A stretch of 64,000 nt of DNA from Thelonectria olida (Eukaryota > Ascomycota > Sordariomycetes > Hypocreales > Nectriaceae): the NCBI GenBank assembly GCA_020736575.1, contig JAGPYM010000006.1, positions 2,108,001 through 2,172,000 of the forward strand. The letters run 5' to 3'. The notes below the pieces were generated by a model. It had not been told where the DNA came from. It searched no databases and saw only the letters and a program-made list of their open reading frames with translations. The translations under genes and the position numbers were made by a program. This document shows positions 1-11,563 of this stretch, one piece after another (within the stretch, counting starts at the first letter, position 1; each line of letters starts with the position of its first letter).

Positions 1-503
1 GTTGTGCGTTGTGTAAGAGACAGTTTGTTGGGAAGAGAGTATCAAGACGAGGAGGAGTTCTCGATAGTCAGGTTTAAGAGATGGGATGGATGGAGATCAG
101 ATCAGATTTGGACTGATTCCCATTTCATGATGCTCGCTCTTTTCTTTTTGTATCCGTAAACGGTTGGGAAGAGCTGTCAAAGTCTGGGAGGGTGGGTTAC
201 TACGAGGGGTGCTATGTGCAGTGCTACCGGCCCTTCAGGACCAAGAAGCCAGCCTTGAGCAAGCTTCTTGTCCAGCCCAGAGTTGGTGGTCTGATGCAAG
301 CGAGTCGGGGGACAAGACGAGGGAGCGGGGGCGTGGCTGGCGATAAACCAGGGTCAACGATGTGTGTTGAGCCAACCGCTGTGCACAGCTGGGGAGAGGG
401 AAGTAAAAAAAAAAAAAAAGAGACACATCATCCCATCCATGTACTGTACGAGTAATGTTCTTGGAAGAGGATCCTCTTTTTTCCCTCTGTCCCTGTCAAC
501 TGT

Positions 504-522
504 CCCCCCCCCCCCCCCCCCC
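504..522 (+). repeat. Poly-C tract (C19)
   Basis: An uninterrupted run of 19 C lies in the left intergenic region and is followed by CT-rich sequence. An A15 run lies about 85 bp upstream. Such runs are length-unstable and are common sequencing or assembly error sites. Confidence 0.9.
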
Positions 523-1840
523 TCCTCCTTGGAGTCGATGGGTTACTGCAGTCACTCAAGTGTAAGTACCCTCCGGGAGGAGAGCCGGCGGGGATTATTG
601 TGTTGTTGGTGTTGTTGGGACAGGCCCTGGACGGCCAAAGGGGTGTGGGACAGAAGGAGAGAGAGTGTGTGTGAATAGGTGAGACTGAGACTGAGACGGT
701 GAGACTACGAGGCTGATGAGAGAGGTGCTGGTTATCACTCCTCGACTTGTTCTGCTTCTTGCTGGACGAGTGGTTTTCCCTCGTTCCTGGACTCTCTGTG
801 CTTCTTGTTGCCCTCTCCCAGCCTAACTAAGCCAAGACGGGCCGGAAGCTCAGCCTGTCCCGTCCTGTGGTGGTGGTGGCAGTTGGGTCTGGCTGTCAAG
901 GGGAGAGGCGAAGGGCGGGATGGGACGCAAGACAACGGTTTTTTTGTGGGCTCTTTAGGTATTAGTGTGTGGCAAAGTTGAGCTGTTATTCTTCTTTTTT
1001 TCAATCAAAGTCTATTCTGTTTTGGGAAGCGAGAGTACGTATTGAGAACGACGTCATTGCGAATTGTGGTTGATGATTGGGTTTTGGTGAGAGGAGGGCA
1101 AGAGGGCCATGAGGTCAGATCAGACTCGGCGGGAGACGTGCTCCATGATCAACAAATAAAGTAACTGAAAATTCCCAATCAAAGAGTGACTAAAGAAGGG
1201 CTTGGTGAATCACCGAGTGTCGTTGTCATTGCCATTGTCAATTGTTTCCCCTCCTCCGCCCACCATGTAACATACATGATCAAGCAAACAGACAAGAAGG
1301 AGGGGAAGCAAGGAAGAAAAGGGCAAAAAAAGAAAGAAAAAGGATGGAGACGCGGAGCCGCTTCTGCAGCGGAGAGGCACAGACAAGACAACAATTCCCA
1401 ATTCATAAAAAAAAAAGGGACGCTCGAGCCAAGTTGGGAAGCAGGGGAAAGAAGGGAATACGAAAGAGGAAGAGGAGGAGAAAGAAGCATTGACAAGTGA
1501 CTCGAATTACCGTATGGGAAGAGCCGCGATGACTTGAGAGACCGATGACGGAGAGAGACGACTAGGGAACTGGCCTTTGTATCAAATAAATGAATCAATG
1601 GACGAAAAGGCGGTAAAGGAGGGAGAATTATGTACCAGACATGAGTGTTTTTGGCCTCTTTTGTCCAAGTTTGGGAATATGATATGATATGATATGATGG
1701 TATGCTTTTTTTTTTTTCACTCCTCTCCCCCAGCCAGACAGACCCAAGCTGCATATCCGTATATGACCGCGGCGTAATAATAAGTCTGGTTCAAATGGGT
1801 CTCACTGCAAGGTTTTTTTTTTTTTCTTTCTGTTTTTCTT

Positions 1841-1844
<4 letters not shown>

Positions 1845-1871
<27 letters not shown>

Positions 1872-1872
1872 T
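1845..1872 (+). repeat. CT dinucleotide microsatellite
   Basis: About 13-14 consecutive CT units are preceded by T-rich sequence from about 1812. It lies in intergenic DNA with no nearby recognised gene start. Confidence 0.9.
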
Positions 1873-3942
1873 CCTTCTGCAAGATAGATCAAGCAACGCA
1901 TAAAGAGTTCTCTTCTTCTTGATTCATCACCCTGTGCAATGTGGCTATTCGTACATACCAGCAGGCCAGATCCCGCGTATAAGGACTGTGCTTGTATACG
2001 ATATCCGAGCTGAAAGAGAGCTGAAAAGACGGCTCGACTCACAGACCACGAGAGGACATGGCGATCTATCTATCAAGTTCATCCTACCTAATCACCGAGG
2101 TTACGACGCAGATAATACCAACACTGACTAAGCGGTGGTGACGACTTGTCAGTTCGGCATCTGTCCGTCCGTCATCAGGGCTCTTTTGTCGTGTTATTAG
2201 ACTCTTGGCCGTGTCAAAGATCAAGAGGAAGTTGGAGAGGAAGAAGGAAAAAAAAAAAAGAACAAAACTCCATAATTTTATATTGCCGTGATTTCCTGTA
2301 CCAAACTTGCATCCTCATCGCAATCACATTCTTGAACATGTCCATTTCCGACGTTCATGTACACTCCCCTCCCAGCTCCCCCTTACTGACCCTTCATGGA
2401 GCACAGATTGATCCTTTCATCTCATTCTCAACCTACGTAGCAACCCGCATGGAGCATCTTCGTCTCCCCCCCCCCCCCTCTGCCTTTGTCTCTGTTGGCA
2501 GCTTGCCCTCCTTTCACATTCCGCTCAGCACCGTTTGACGGAAACGGCCATCGTTTAAACTCCCAAAGAGAGAAAAGAACCCCGGATTCACGACCCGGAA
2601 GAGGTAGGTAGATCGACGACGGGGGGGTAGGGGAGGCCCCTCCTCTGTTTTTGAACGGCAGGATCTGCGGGCGTTAAACGAAACCAAAGCAAAAGCAGTC
2701 CCTTCGGTTAGATGACGCGCCCAACACTGGGCCAGGGTTTTTTTTTTCTTTTTTTCTTTACCCTGATCGACGGGGATTCGGTGGTGTGTGCATGATGTTA
2801 CGCCCGAAAAGGTGTCAAGGGGGCGTGTATCACTTCGTTGTGGTGTTGGTGTTGGTCGTGACAGAAAATCCTTTCGGAGCCTTCTTGTGCTTCTTTATTT
2901 CTCTTGTGCGAGCCGGTGCCCTCCTCCACGTGGATTTCCCGAGAGGTTTGGCCGCAATGGTTCAGATCGCCCTTGTTGCTTTGCGTTGCCTGCCAAGAAG
3001 GGACGGCTAGCAAGTTGCAGATCTTCAATTTGCCATAAATAGCACATAATCTAGGTCTAGGCAAGGCAGTTCGGATCCGAGGATAGGGCAGCGGAGGTGG
3101 AGGACTCTATTCTTACAGGAGCAACGAGAAAGCGAGAGCTTTGTGCTGCCTGCGTACGAATAGATAAAGGGCAACTTTCTCCTCGCAGAGACCCTTCTTA
3201 CTCGTCATCTTCCTCGTTGCACCTGCATAGACTTCATCCGACTTCATCCGGCCTATCCTCCATCCCTGTCGAGGACACCCGGCGACACAAAAGAGAGGGA
3301 GAGAAATTACAATGGAAGGTCGACTGCAACCTGTATGCATCAACACGCACACACTCACACATTCCCCCGAAAGACCCTTGACTCCGTCCGAAACGCTTGA
3401 CATTTGCCGAGTACCACCACCCCTCCCCCTCCTGTGCAACCTTTTCAGCTTGCTCGTGGGTTACGGAGGATCCAAGGACAGCAAAGGGAGAAAATAACTA
3501 GGGAAAAAGGACTTGTGAGTGAACTGGCCCAACCACATGTCGATCCGAACCCGGCAAGGGAGAGAAGAGAAAAGAGAAAAGAGAAAACTCGGTACGGCAC
3601 AGGAATTATTAAGTTATTGTGTGTCCTTCAGCTCACAACACACAAGCCACAGGGTTGCATTCCGACTTGCATCTAGTGCATACCGCAGTTGTCTGCTATT
3701 CTTCCCATGAGCTATTATATGCGTGTGCGAGTAATTTGCATCCTGATTTGTATGCTTGTTAACCATCTTTCCAGCCTGAACGCCAAATTTCATCCATGTC
3801 GGACACAAAAGAGTTTTCCCCCATCCTCGGCCTCTCATCATACAACCAACTGGCTAACTGACCATCTCAAGATAATGAAGTCGATGTATCCATAGGAGCC
3901 TCCCCTCGCTCAAAGACACATAGACCTGGAAAAATGTTACTC

Positions 3943-5817
3943 TCAGGCCACCTTCTTCTTCTTTTTAGGCCGCTCGTCATCGTCGTCGACACCGCTCTCC
4001 TCACTGCCCGAGCCTGAACTCTCATGATTGCTGTCGTACTCCTCGGCCACGTCACTCTCACTATCGGCCTGGAAGTCATCGTCCACGCTCTCCTCATCCT
4101 CGTCGGCAGAGCCGCGATCAGCCTTGGCGCCCACCACCTCGTCCTCAGAGTCGTCCATGGCCTGCTCGCGGAGAGCAGCCGCCAGCAGATTGGCATCTTC
4201 GTCGATCTCGTTCTTAACTCGCAGGCCCTTGAGCTTGAAGAAGCTTTCCAGAGCCTTGAGATCCTCACGACTAATGTTGCTGAACTGAGATGAACCGGCA
4301 CTGTTCTTGAGAAGGACGGTGATATCGAAAGTGGAGAGAGCCGACACGGCGCCGCTGACACGAGAAAAGGTGACAGACTGTGTTTGCTCGTAGGCGATGT
4401 ATGTGGCTGGTTTGGGCACAAACATGAAGGCCTTTTCTAAGCAGTACAAGAAACCCTCGCTGGCTTTGATGGCGCACTTGATACCGTATTGGTTGCGGTG
4501 GCTGGGCAAGAGGTCAGCGGCAAACTAAAGGAAGAACGGCTTGGGGTTACATACGTGATAAAGTCCTTCGCGGGGGAGGAGATCTTCTTGTTGGCCAAGC
4601 CGCGGAAAATCTTGGTGACAACGTGGTGCAAGGGCTCCTCGTAGTGAGGCTCCAATTTGTCTTGGTACTTGCTCTTGAGCTCATCCTCGTCAAGGTTGAG
4701 ATCAATCGTCACCTCTTCGTCCTTCTTGAATTGCATGACGACGAAGGGGTACCGGGTCTGACCTTGGCGCAGAGGGGGATCGAGACCTATACACAGCATG
4801 CAGTGCATTTCATCGGGCTTGGGGAGCACCATGAACTTCTTGATGGCCTCGTATTGGATCTTGTAGTCGTATGTCTTTCCACGAAGGCGGAACGAAGCCT
4901 CGTACATGTCGATATCGAAACGACCTCTGGGGGTGAGATGAAGGACATCCAAAAAGGTGGCGATAGTATCGCCAGCCGTCTCGCCAATCTCAGCCTTGTC
5001 AATCAGCGTCTCGTAGAAGAGGGTTGCGGCGTTCTTGCCCTCTTCCCCGTTATCGCTGTTGGCGTCCTCTCCTTCGGTCTCTTTGCGGGTGGTTGTGCCA
5101 GGCACGTAGAAGCGCATCTCGACAAGTTGGTCACGACCAGCGGCGGCCTTCGTACCCTTAGCACGAGCGCCTCCCAGCTGAGGGTTGGCGCCAGTGTCGG
5201 CCGCAGCAGTTTGAGGAAGCGCCATCTCGACGGCGACTTCGTTTCGACCAGCAAGGTTAGTGTTTCCGATCTCAGAGTATGCGAGCTCGAAGGCCGGTCG
5301 GTTCTGAACCGAGAAGGTGAGCTCAGACTTGGAGAACTCGGCTTTTCCCCAATTCCATCCACGCAGAGCGTGCTCCTTGTTCTCGAGGGCGGTGCTGTAC
5401 CAGTTCTTGAATACCTTTGCGAGGCGGTCGTAGTCTTCGTGCTGAAAGCCGTCGAGCTGGATAATGGTAGAGCTGGCACGCTGCATGATCTTGATTTCGT
5501 AGCCCTTGGCCGCGCGGCTCCAGTGGGCGCCGGAGATGATTGCATGGTCGAGGGTGAAGGTATCGCCGCCGCCAGAAGGCTTCCAGCCGAACCCAGTCTC
5601 GGCGAATCTGCACTTGCCGCTCTCCTTGGAGAGGTCCAAGTAGATGTTGTCGAAGCTCTCGCTGCGATGGAGGGACGATTGGTCAGCAGAGGGTGTCAAG
5701 TATGCAGAGCGCAATGTCCCTCCTGACGCCTCCCAATTGGGCTGGCGAGAGGCAGGAAAGCTAGGGGCGATAGGGAGTAGGAAAAAAAAACATTAGAAAT
5801 ACTCACATGGCGGTCAT
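3943..5817 (-). CDS. POB3: FACT complex subunit Pob3 (SSRP1 homologue)
   Basis: Histone chaperone subunit. With Spt16 it forms FACT, which loosens and rebuilds nucleosomes during transcription and replication in the nucleus. Three exons: 5817-5807, 5661-4555 and 4501-3943, giving 558 aa. The first exon is only 11 nt (M-T-A-I); joining it restores the conserved N-terminus MTAIESFDNIYLDLSKE. The order is POB3_N domain, SSRP1/Pob3 middle double-PH domain (the region running into HRNQYGIKCAIKASEGFLYC and PATYIAYEQTQSVTFSR), then a long acidic tail ending in a lysine cluster (PKKKKKVA). There is no HMG box, as expected in fungi, where Nhp6 supplies that function. It is divergent from ATG15 (0.9 kb between starts). 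The reading frame was checked through both junctions. A long plus-strand ORF opposite exon 2 is a codon-bias shadow. Confidence 0.96.
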
Positions 5818-6735
5818 GATGTTGACAGAGCCCCCAAAACAGAGAGAAGAAATATGGTAGGTGGGAGAGAGGAAGTGATGAGGTGGTAGGAACAGCCTCT
5901 CACAGGGTTTGCGGCTTCAAAGAGATAGGATGCGATCACCAAAAGTTTGCCGACGCAGCTTCGCGGTTCTTCGCGCCAAAAACACGCGCCTCTTGCCTGC
6001 CTGCCCGTGCACGGCGCCCCCAGGTCCCAGGGGTGTTGAACCACTATAACAGGTACGTACCTTACATCTCTGATAGGAGCAAGGTACCTCAGCCTCCACT
6101 GGCACTCGAGGAAATGGCACTGCGCCAGGTAAGTTACTCGTTACAGGGTCTCAGTTGTGCATGTGCCACTGAAACGCACTTGAACCTCGCTGCAGTCCAA
6201 ATCAAGTGTACTTCTGTGCCTGACGTTCGCCCCAGTAAGTTCACGGAGAAGGCCCCAAATCCCAATGTATCTTTGAGTTGCGCGGCATCTCCAGTGGGGT
6301 CACATGGCTGTGATGAGGCGACAAAGTATCCGTGGATGCCTGTTCGGCAGTCCACTTAGCGCGATGCGTTATGGGCCATGCTGAGATTATGTACCTCTTT
6401 GCGTAATCAATGTATGGAGAGACACAGCCCCAACTAAGTCTCTAATGTTGATTGTTAGGCCGCATTTCGTCTCCAGGCTACCAGATACTTTCTCGTTCAA
6501 CCCTTTCGGCATTGCTCCACCGACCGCGATAGCGCCCGCGTGCCAGATATGACAACATCAGTTGGCTATCCTCCGCATCTCTCCGCCACTCCGAACCCAT
6601 CTCTGTCTCATCTCTTCGTCTGTTTGCGTCGCCGGCACTCCGGTACTTTTAATCCTCCATCCCCATCACAGATGTATAATTTTCTCCCATCTCACCTACT
6701 GTTTGTCACCTGGTAGACGACTTGCGCACCTCGTC
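5818..6735. promoter_or_regulatory. POB3/ATG15 divergent intergenic region
   Basis: 918 bp between two divergent start codons, presumably holding both promoters. I see no conserved gene. It contains GGTACC/GTACGTACC-like motifs near 6050-6090 and a 14-codon upstream ORF (6672-6716) before ATG15. Confidence 0.6.
6672..6716 (+). promoter_or_regulatory. Upstream ORF before ATG15
   Basis: ATG plus 13 sense codons and a TAG stop (peptide [14 protein letters not shown]). It ends 19 nt before the ATG15 start. If it lies in the transcript it could reduce ATG15 translation; reinitiation over so short a distance is expected to be inefficient. Transcript coverage is unknown. Confidence 0.4.
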
Positions 6736-8610
6736 ATGACGTCGTCTCATCAACGACCGTCGGGCTTCCGGTGTGCCTCAACCGCCCGAGTCACGGCCAC
6801 TTTCCTCTTATCATTCCTCGCTCTCTCGCCCTCGTCCGTTTTCGCCAGAAACGATGCCCGGCACCTGAGCGACGATATACTCCTGCCTCCGGGCCCTGCC
6901 CTCCCCCCGAAACCAGAGGCCCCCGAACCCGCCGAGCACACCTTTTCCCTTCGACATATCTTCCATCATGGCACCTATCAACATCCACGACTTCATCGGA
7001 GGAAGGACATCGTGCATGACCAGTCAAGGGTATTTCTAGCTGCCGAGGATGGCTTCGATGAGCAAGACATCCCTAAGCTCAAGGCCAAGAGCCGCTCTTT
7101 AATGATAGAGCGAATGGTCGACCGTCGCCCTTCCGTCGTGGACCCCATCGTCGCCATGTCCCGTATGCAGGGCTACGCTGCGGTTCTTGATGCGTCAGCC
7201 TGGACCCTTGATGACGTCCCGTCTCCTGACATCACTGATAAAGAGACCGTCTTGAACTTGGCCAAGATGACGGCCAACGCCTACGTGGAGAATGAAACAG
7301 ACGCCGATTGGGAAGAAGTTGGGGCACCCTTCAACCGCAGTGCCGATTTCGGATGGGAAGGTGATGGTCTCCGCGGCCACGTCTTTGCCGACGAAACAAA
7401 CTCGACCATTGTAATCGGCCTTAAGGGAACTTCCATGGCCGTCTTCGATGGCGAAGGAACTACCACCAATGATAAAGAGAATGACAACCTCTTCTTCAGT
7501 TGCTGCTGTGGTCAACAGGGCCAGTGGACCTGGCATCAAGTCTGTGACTGTGCTACCGATACGTACACCTGCAACAACACCTGCGTGGTCCAGGCATTGC
7601 GAGAGGAGCACCGCTACTACACCGCTGCTCGCGAGCTATACGCCAACGTTACAGAGCTTTATCCCGACGCTGTCGTTTGGCTTACCGGACATTCCCTTGG
7701 AGGCGCCGTTACCTCGCTACTCGGAATGACTTATGGCGACCCGGTTGTTACCTTCGAGGCCGTCCCAGAGGCACTGCCGGCTAAAAGGCTTGGTCTTCCC
7801 GTACCACCCGGTGCAGATCCCAGGTTTCCTCAACTGCGAGAGCATACAGGTACCTACCACTTTGGGCACACAGCAGATCCAGTCTACATCGGCACGTGCA
7901 ACGGAGCAACAGCTTCATGCTCTTTTGCCGGCTATGCGATGGAATCTGCGTGTCATACTGGATACGAATGTGTCTACGATGTCGTTGCGGATAAAGGTTG
8001 GCGTGTCGGCATCGGGACTCACCGAATCCGGTCCGTCATTGATGATGTTATCACCAAGTACGATGACGTCCCGGAGTGCCGACGTACTCCTGAGTGTCGG
8101 GACTGTGCTCAGTGGAAGATGTATGAGAGCAATGGAACTGACAGCACCACCACGACCACTACTACTCCGTCCTTCACCCGAACTCGAACAGCTACTTGTA
8201 AAACTCCTGGATGGTGGGGTTGTCTTGACGAGACTACTCCAGTTCCTACCACAGAGACGACAACGACCTCGACGTCGACATCGACTTGCAAGACACCTGG
8301 ATGGTTCGGTTGCAAGGATAAGACCACAACTGAAGTCACCACCACCAGCACAACAGATTCTAGCACCACATCATCTACAACCTGCTTGATTCCGGGCAGA
8401 TTCTGGGGCTGTCGCGACGAGGTGGCTACAACCACCAAGCTTGACCCTAGCCCAATCACCTTGCCTACCACAGCCGCAGAGCCCACGGCTACGTCTACTC
8501 AACCATCAACTTCGTCTCCTCCAGACCCCGAATGTCTGCGTCGGAGCTGGCTGGGATATTGCAAAGAGTGGGAGGATGTTGCTGAGGGGTTTTGGCCTGA
8601 TGAGATATAG
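6736..8610 (+). CDS. ATG15: Vacuolar (autophagic-body) lipase Atg15
   Basis: Phospholipase/lipase that enters the vacuole through the multivesicular-body route and breaks down autophagic-body membranes. Single exon, 624 aa. The ATG at 6736 is the first in frame and is followed by a hydrophobic signal-anchor (about residues 20-37, [18 protein letters not shown]). The class-3 lipase nucleophile motif TGHSLGG places the serine near residue 320, and the block [22 protein letters not shown] just after it is typical of Atg15. The C-terminus is unusual: Thr/Ser-rich linkers separate three C-x2-PG-(aromatic)-GC modules starting near residues 488, 518 and 550, plus a degenerate fourth near 600. It is convergent with NOP4. 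A short upstream ORF ends 19 nt before the start codon. Confidence 0.93.
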   Translation: MTSSHQRPSGFRCASTARVTATFLLSFLALSPSSVFARNDARHLSDDILLPPGPALPPKPEAPEPAEHTFSLRHIFHHGTYQHPRLHRRKDIVHDQSRVFLAAEDGFDEQDIPKLKAKSRSLMIERMVDRRPSVVDPIVAMSRMQGYAAVLDASAWTLDDVPSPDITDKETVLNLAKMTANAYVENETDADWEEVGAPFNRSADFGWEGDGLRGHVFADETNSTIVIGLKGTSMAVFDGEGTTTNDKENDNLFFSCCCGQQGQWTWHQVCDCATDTYTCNNTCVVQALREEHRYYTAARELYANVTELYPDAVVWLTGHSLGGAVTSLLGMTYGDPVVTFEAVPEALPAKRLGLPVPPGADPRFPQLREHTGTYHFGHTADPVYIGTCNGATASCSFAGYAMESACHTGYECVYDVVADKGWRVGIGTHRIRSVIDDVITKYDDVPECRRTPECRDCAQWKMYESNGTDSTTTTTTTPSFTRTRTATCKTPGWWGCLDETTPVPTTETTTTSTSTSTCKTPGWFGCKDKTTTEVTTTSTTDSSTTSSTTCLIPGRFWGCRDEVATTTKLDPSPITLPTTAAEPTATSTQPSTSSPPDPECLRRSWLGYCKEWEDVAEGFWPDEI

Positions 8611-9053
8611 TGGGCCTGGATGTTGTTATCAACTACGACAAGTCCCTGACTGGGGGGCGTGGGGTTCGTCAGTAAGCAATTTTTACAGAGCTGCATCTTG
8701 AGTTAATGAGCTCTGAGCAGACATGTTTGGCGTTGGATACTTGCCATGATTTCTAGCAAGGGTGGGGTTGTCACGTTTGGCATATCAGACTGTGTGGTCT
8801 AATACATGCTTATATATATCCTTTCAGTTTAAACACATTTATTGGAGGGTTGGTTCACGGTTGGGGTTTGGGCTAGACTTTGGCGTTGCACTTGTTGAGA
8901 ATGGTCCTTTGGCGACTAAGACCATGATAGCAGATAGAAACCTCCATTCGAGAAAAGGAGAGAATGATATTACATTGAAAACACTTCTATTTGGACTAAT
9001 CCCCAATTGGACGCCGTTAAACACTTTTGTTGGTATCAAGAGTAACTATGTAC
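8611..9053. other. ATG15/NOP4 convergent 3' region
   Basis: 443 bp between converging stop codons. No reading frame or RNA gene is recognised; it should hold both 3' UTRs and polyadenylation sites. Confidence 0.6.
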
Positions 9054-11231
9054 TTAATTCTTGCCTCGGAATTGAGCCTTCTTCTTGCGCACCAATCTCT
9101 TCCTGGCAATCAATCGTTGTTGCATCTCCTCCTTCGCATCCTTGGGCTTTTCGCTATCCGCCACCTCAACTTCTTCCGCATTGCCTCCTTTACGGCCACG
9201 TCCCTTGCCCTTTTCCGAGCCGCCATTCTTCCGGCCGCTGCCTTCAGACTTGGCCTCGGGGTTGCTGATATTTTTCGCCTGCTCGGACTGCGGTTGACGG
9301 GACTTTTCCTCAACGGCCCGTCGTCGTTGGACAACCTGCGCGTTCTCAATGGCAAATTCGACGATGAGTCGCTGCTTCTTGCCGGCGTCGTTTTCCACCT
9401 GGGAACCGTTCAAGTATCGCAGACCCATGAGAGCCCAGTGATGTGAAGTATACTCGATGAAGCCATAGCCACGGCTCTTTCCACCATCCCTCTCCTGGAC
9501 CTTGGTTCCTTTGGCGCTCTCGAACATGATCTTGGCCTGACGAACGATACCTTTGCCCTTGGCTTTTCTTTCGCGATCCTTCTCCCTGGCCTCTGGGCCA
9601 TCACGTGCGTTCTCTTCCTTGGAGAGAGGTTGTCGACGACCTTCCTTCACGTCCTTTGCGAATCCGACAATGGCCTTTCGAGCAAGCTCCTTCAGTTGCG
9701 TGGAACCGACGTTTCGAGGAAGATTTCGAATGGCGAGACGAGTCAAACTTAGATGCAAGCTTGGGTTCTTCTGCACAAGCTTCCTGCGCTGCGCTGCACT
9801 GGCCTGTCTCATTCGGATCTCAGGCTCTGTCAGGAGGCGGCTAATGGGGTTGTTCGGATCAATATGGCCCTCGTTGAGCAAGAATAATCTGCGCTTGTCC
9901 TTTTGGTTTCGCTTGGCCAATGAGCTGTCGGCCAAAGTGGTGGCTTGCTCCTTGCTAACGGCTTGAGCCACCTGGAGGAGTCGACCGTCCAAAGTGTACT
10001 TGCCGTCAGGATCCGCACTCTCGTCTTGGAGAATTGACGTCTTTGCGGTGTTGACGGGCTCCTTGGGGCGAGGTGCTTCTTTGATGCAAGTCTTGGCATC
10101 ATCTGCGTCGAAGAAGCACACAAAGCCAGTTCCGGCGGGCTTCTCTGTTGCCTTATCCATGACAACACGGGCATATCGCACCTTTCCAAAGTGATCAAAG
10201 AAGATTTTGAGTTGCTCGTCGGTTGTTGTGTATGAGAGGTTGCGAACGAAGACGGTAGATGTGTTGTCCGTCGTCCTCTTTGGAGCCTCGTCCTTGACCT
10301 TCTCCTCATCCTTCTCATCATCCTTTTCGTCGTCATCGTCTTGCTCCAGGTTTCCCATATGATTCTTCATGAAGTTTTCTAGATCAGCGTCAAGCTCCGC
10401 GTCTCGGGTCTTGGCGCCGCCTTCCTCGTCGTCATCCGAGTCTTCGCCCTCACTACTAGTCTCAGATTCTGCGTCTTCGTCTGCATCATCCTTGTTGCTC
10501 TTCCCTGCAACCTCTTTCTCCTTCTCGTCGGGCTTCTGTTGTACCCATGTTTCTTTGTCAACAGCCCAATCGACAGCAATAGCTCTGCCGTCAATTTCCT
10601 TGCCATTGATTGCCTCCAGAGCACGTTCCGCGTTCTTCTTGCCTCGGAGGGTAACGAAACCAAAACCCTTGAGCTTGCCTTTTGATTGTGGAAGGTCGGC
10701 AAACTTGACCTTGCCGAAGCTCCTGAAGAGATTTGAGAGCTGCTCTGAAGTTTTAATACTCCACGGCAAGTTGCGCACAATCAGCTTTGGTGGCTTTTGG
10801 AACTCGTCCTTCTTTGGGGGCTTGCCCGCGGGTGTCACGGCGGGACCGCTGGATTCGTTTCGATGTCTGCGTTCGGCAATATCCAGTCTGATCCGTTTTC
10901 CATCCCATTCCTGCTTATCCAATTTCTCCTTGGCCTCCTTGGCATCGTCGGCGTCGGCGAAGGTGACGAAACCGTACCCTCGCGATTCCTTGGTTTTCTG
11001 ATCCACAACCACGACGGCGTGTTTCACGGGGAAGTGTTCAGAGAAGAAGTCTGTAAGGGATTCGTTGGTGGCGGTGGGAGGTAGAGAACGGACGAAGAGT
11101 GACCGTCGCTCTTCGACTCTAGCCCTCTTTGAAGACTGGACAGCTCCATTGTCGCGATCCTCGAAGGTGATAGTATCAATCTCTTCTGCCTCGGGGCGAG
11201 ACCGTTTGCGGTCGTTTTTGGATGCACCCAT
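9054..11231 (-). CDS. NOP4: Nucleolar RNA-binding protein Nop4 (RBM28-like)
   Basis: Nucleolar protein needed for 27S pre-rRNA processing and 60S subunit assembly. Single exon, 725 aa, with the first in-frame ATG at 11231. Four RRMs are visible. RRM1 (about 43-121) has RNP2 SLFVRSL and RNP1 SRGYGFVTF. RRM2 (about 148-225) has LIVRNL and KGFGFVTL. RRM3 starts near 345 with TVFVRNL and GTGFVCF. A split RRM4 (about 500-640) has RLAIRNLP and, after a long insertion, SRGYGFIEY. An acidic Asp/Glu stretch separates RRM2 and RRM3, and the C-terminus is Lys/Arg-rich (nucleolar type). It shares a 332-bp divergent promoter containing CACGTG with condensin YCG1. Length and RRM count match Nop4/RBM28. Confidence 0.95.
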   Translation of the reverse strand: MGASKNDRKRSRPEAEEIDTITFEDRDNGAVQSSKRARVEERRSLFVRSLPPTATNESLTDFFSEHFPVKHAVVVVDQKTKESRGYGFVTFADADDAKEAKEKLDKQEWDGKRIRLDIAERRHRNESSGPAVTPAGKPPKKDEFQKPPKLIVRNLPWSIKTSEQLSNLFRSFGKVKFADLPQSKGKLKGFGFVTLRGKKNAERALEAINGKEIDGRAIAVDWAVDKETWVQQKPDEKEKEVAGKSNKDDADEDAESETSSEGEDSDDDEEGGAKTRDAELDADLENFMKNHMGNLEQDDDDEKDDEKDEEKVKDEAPKRTTDNTSTVFVRNLSYTTTDEQLKIFFDHFGKVRYARVVMDKATEKPAGTGFVCFFDADDAKTCIKEAPRPKEPVNTAKTSILQDESADPDGKYTLDGRLLQVAQAVSKEQATTLADSSLAKRNQKDKRRLFLLNEGHIDPNNPISRLLTEPEIRMRQASAAQRRKLVQKNPSLHLSLTRLAIRNLPRNVGSTQLKELARKAIVGFAKDVKEGRRQPLSKEENARDGPEAREKDRERKAKGKGIVRQAKIMFESAKGTKVQERDGGKSRGYGFIEYTSHHWALMGLRYLNGSQVENDAGKKQRLIVEFAIENAQVVQRRRAVEEKSRQPQSEQAKNISNPEAKSEGSGRKNGGSEKGKGRGRKGGNAEEVEVADSEKPKDAKEEMQQRLIARKRLVRKKKAQFRGKN

Positions 11232-11563
11232 CGTAAGGGATGGGCTCGAAATCAAGTGGTGAAAAATTGACAGAAATGGGTCGTGGCACTTGAGAAGTGC
11301 TTGCGCCGCAGAGATGGTGATCTCGTCCTTTAAAAAAAAGTTGCAAATCGATAAGATACTTTCTTTTCAGGTTTTATCTAATCGCACGTGATGGCGGGGA
11401 AATACTTTATCGGTTGAGGCTAATCCTAAAGCGGAAGATTATTTACCCCGAATATGACAACAACGAGCGCGACTCCAAACAAACCCTCCTCTCCAAAAGC
11501 ACAGCCTTTCAACCGGATACACCCTCCAATTTATCGTGTACAGGGCAACTGCGTATCGTCGCA
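11232..11563. promoter_or_regulatory. NOP4/YCG1 shared divergent promoter
   Basis: 332 bp between two start codons. It holds CACGTG at 11385-11390 (Cbf1-type E-box core), an ATCGATAAG element near 11348 and a TTTATCGG element near 11407. Whether one factor controls both genes is not known. Confidence 0.6.

Larger units (their letters stand above)
1..3942. other. Gene-free low-complexity region
   Basis: No ATG-initiated reading frame here resembles a known family. The stretch is rich in simple tracts: A15 near 405-419, C19 at 504-522, GATAT tandem units near 1676-1699, a T-run followed by a CT repeat near 1812-1872, an A-run near 2250, and a C-run near 2467-2478. Between about 40 and 1500 the plus strand is purine-rich, so the minus strand is pyrimidine-rich, as in fungal promoters and leaders. 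I infer that part of it is the promoter or leader of a minus-strand gene lying left of the window. The right end (about 3700-3942) is the 3' flank of POB3. Confidence 0.6.

Noticed and set aside
4623..5726. 367-codon plus-strand ORF opposite POB3
   Set aside because: It lies wholly antisense to conserved POB3 coding sequence; GC-biased third positions create such shadows. The translation has no domain.
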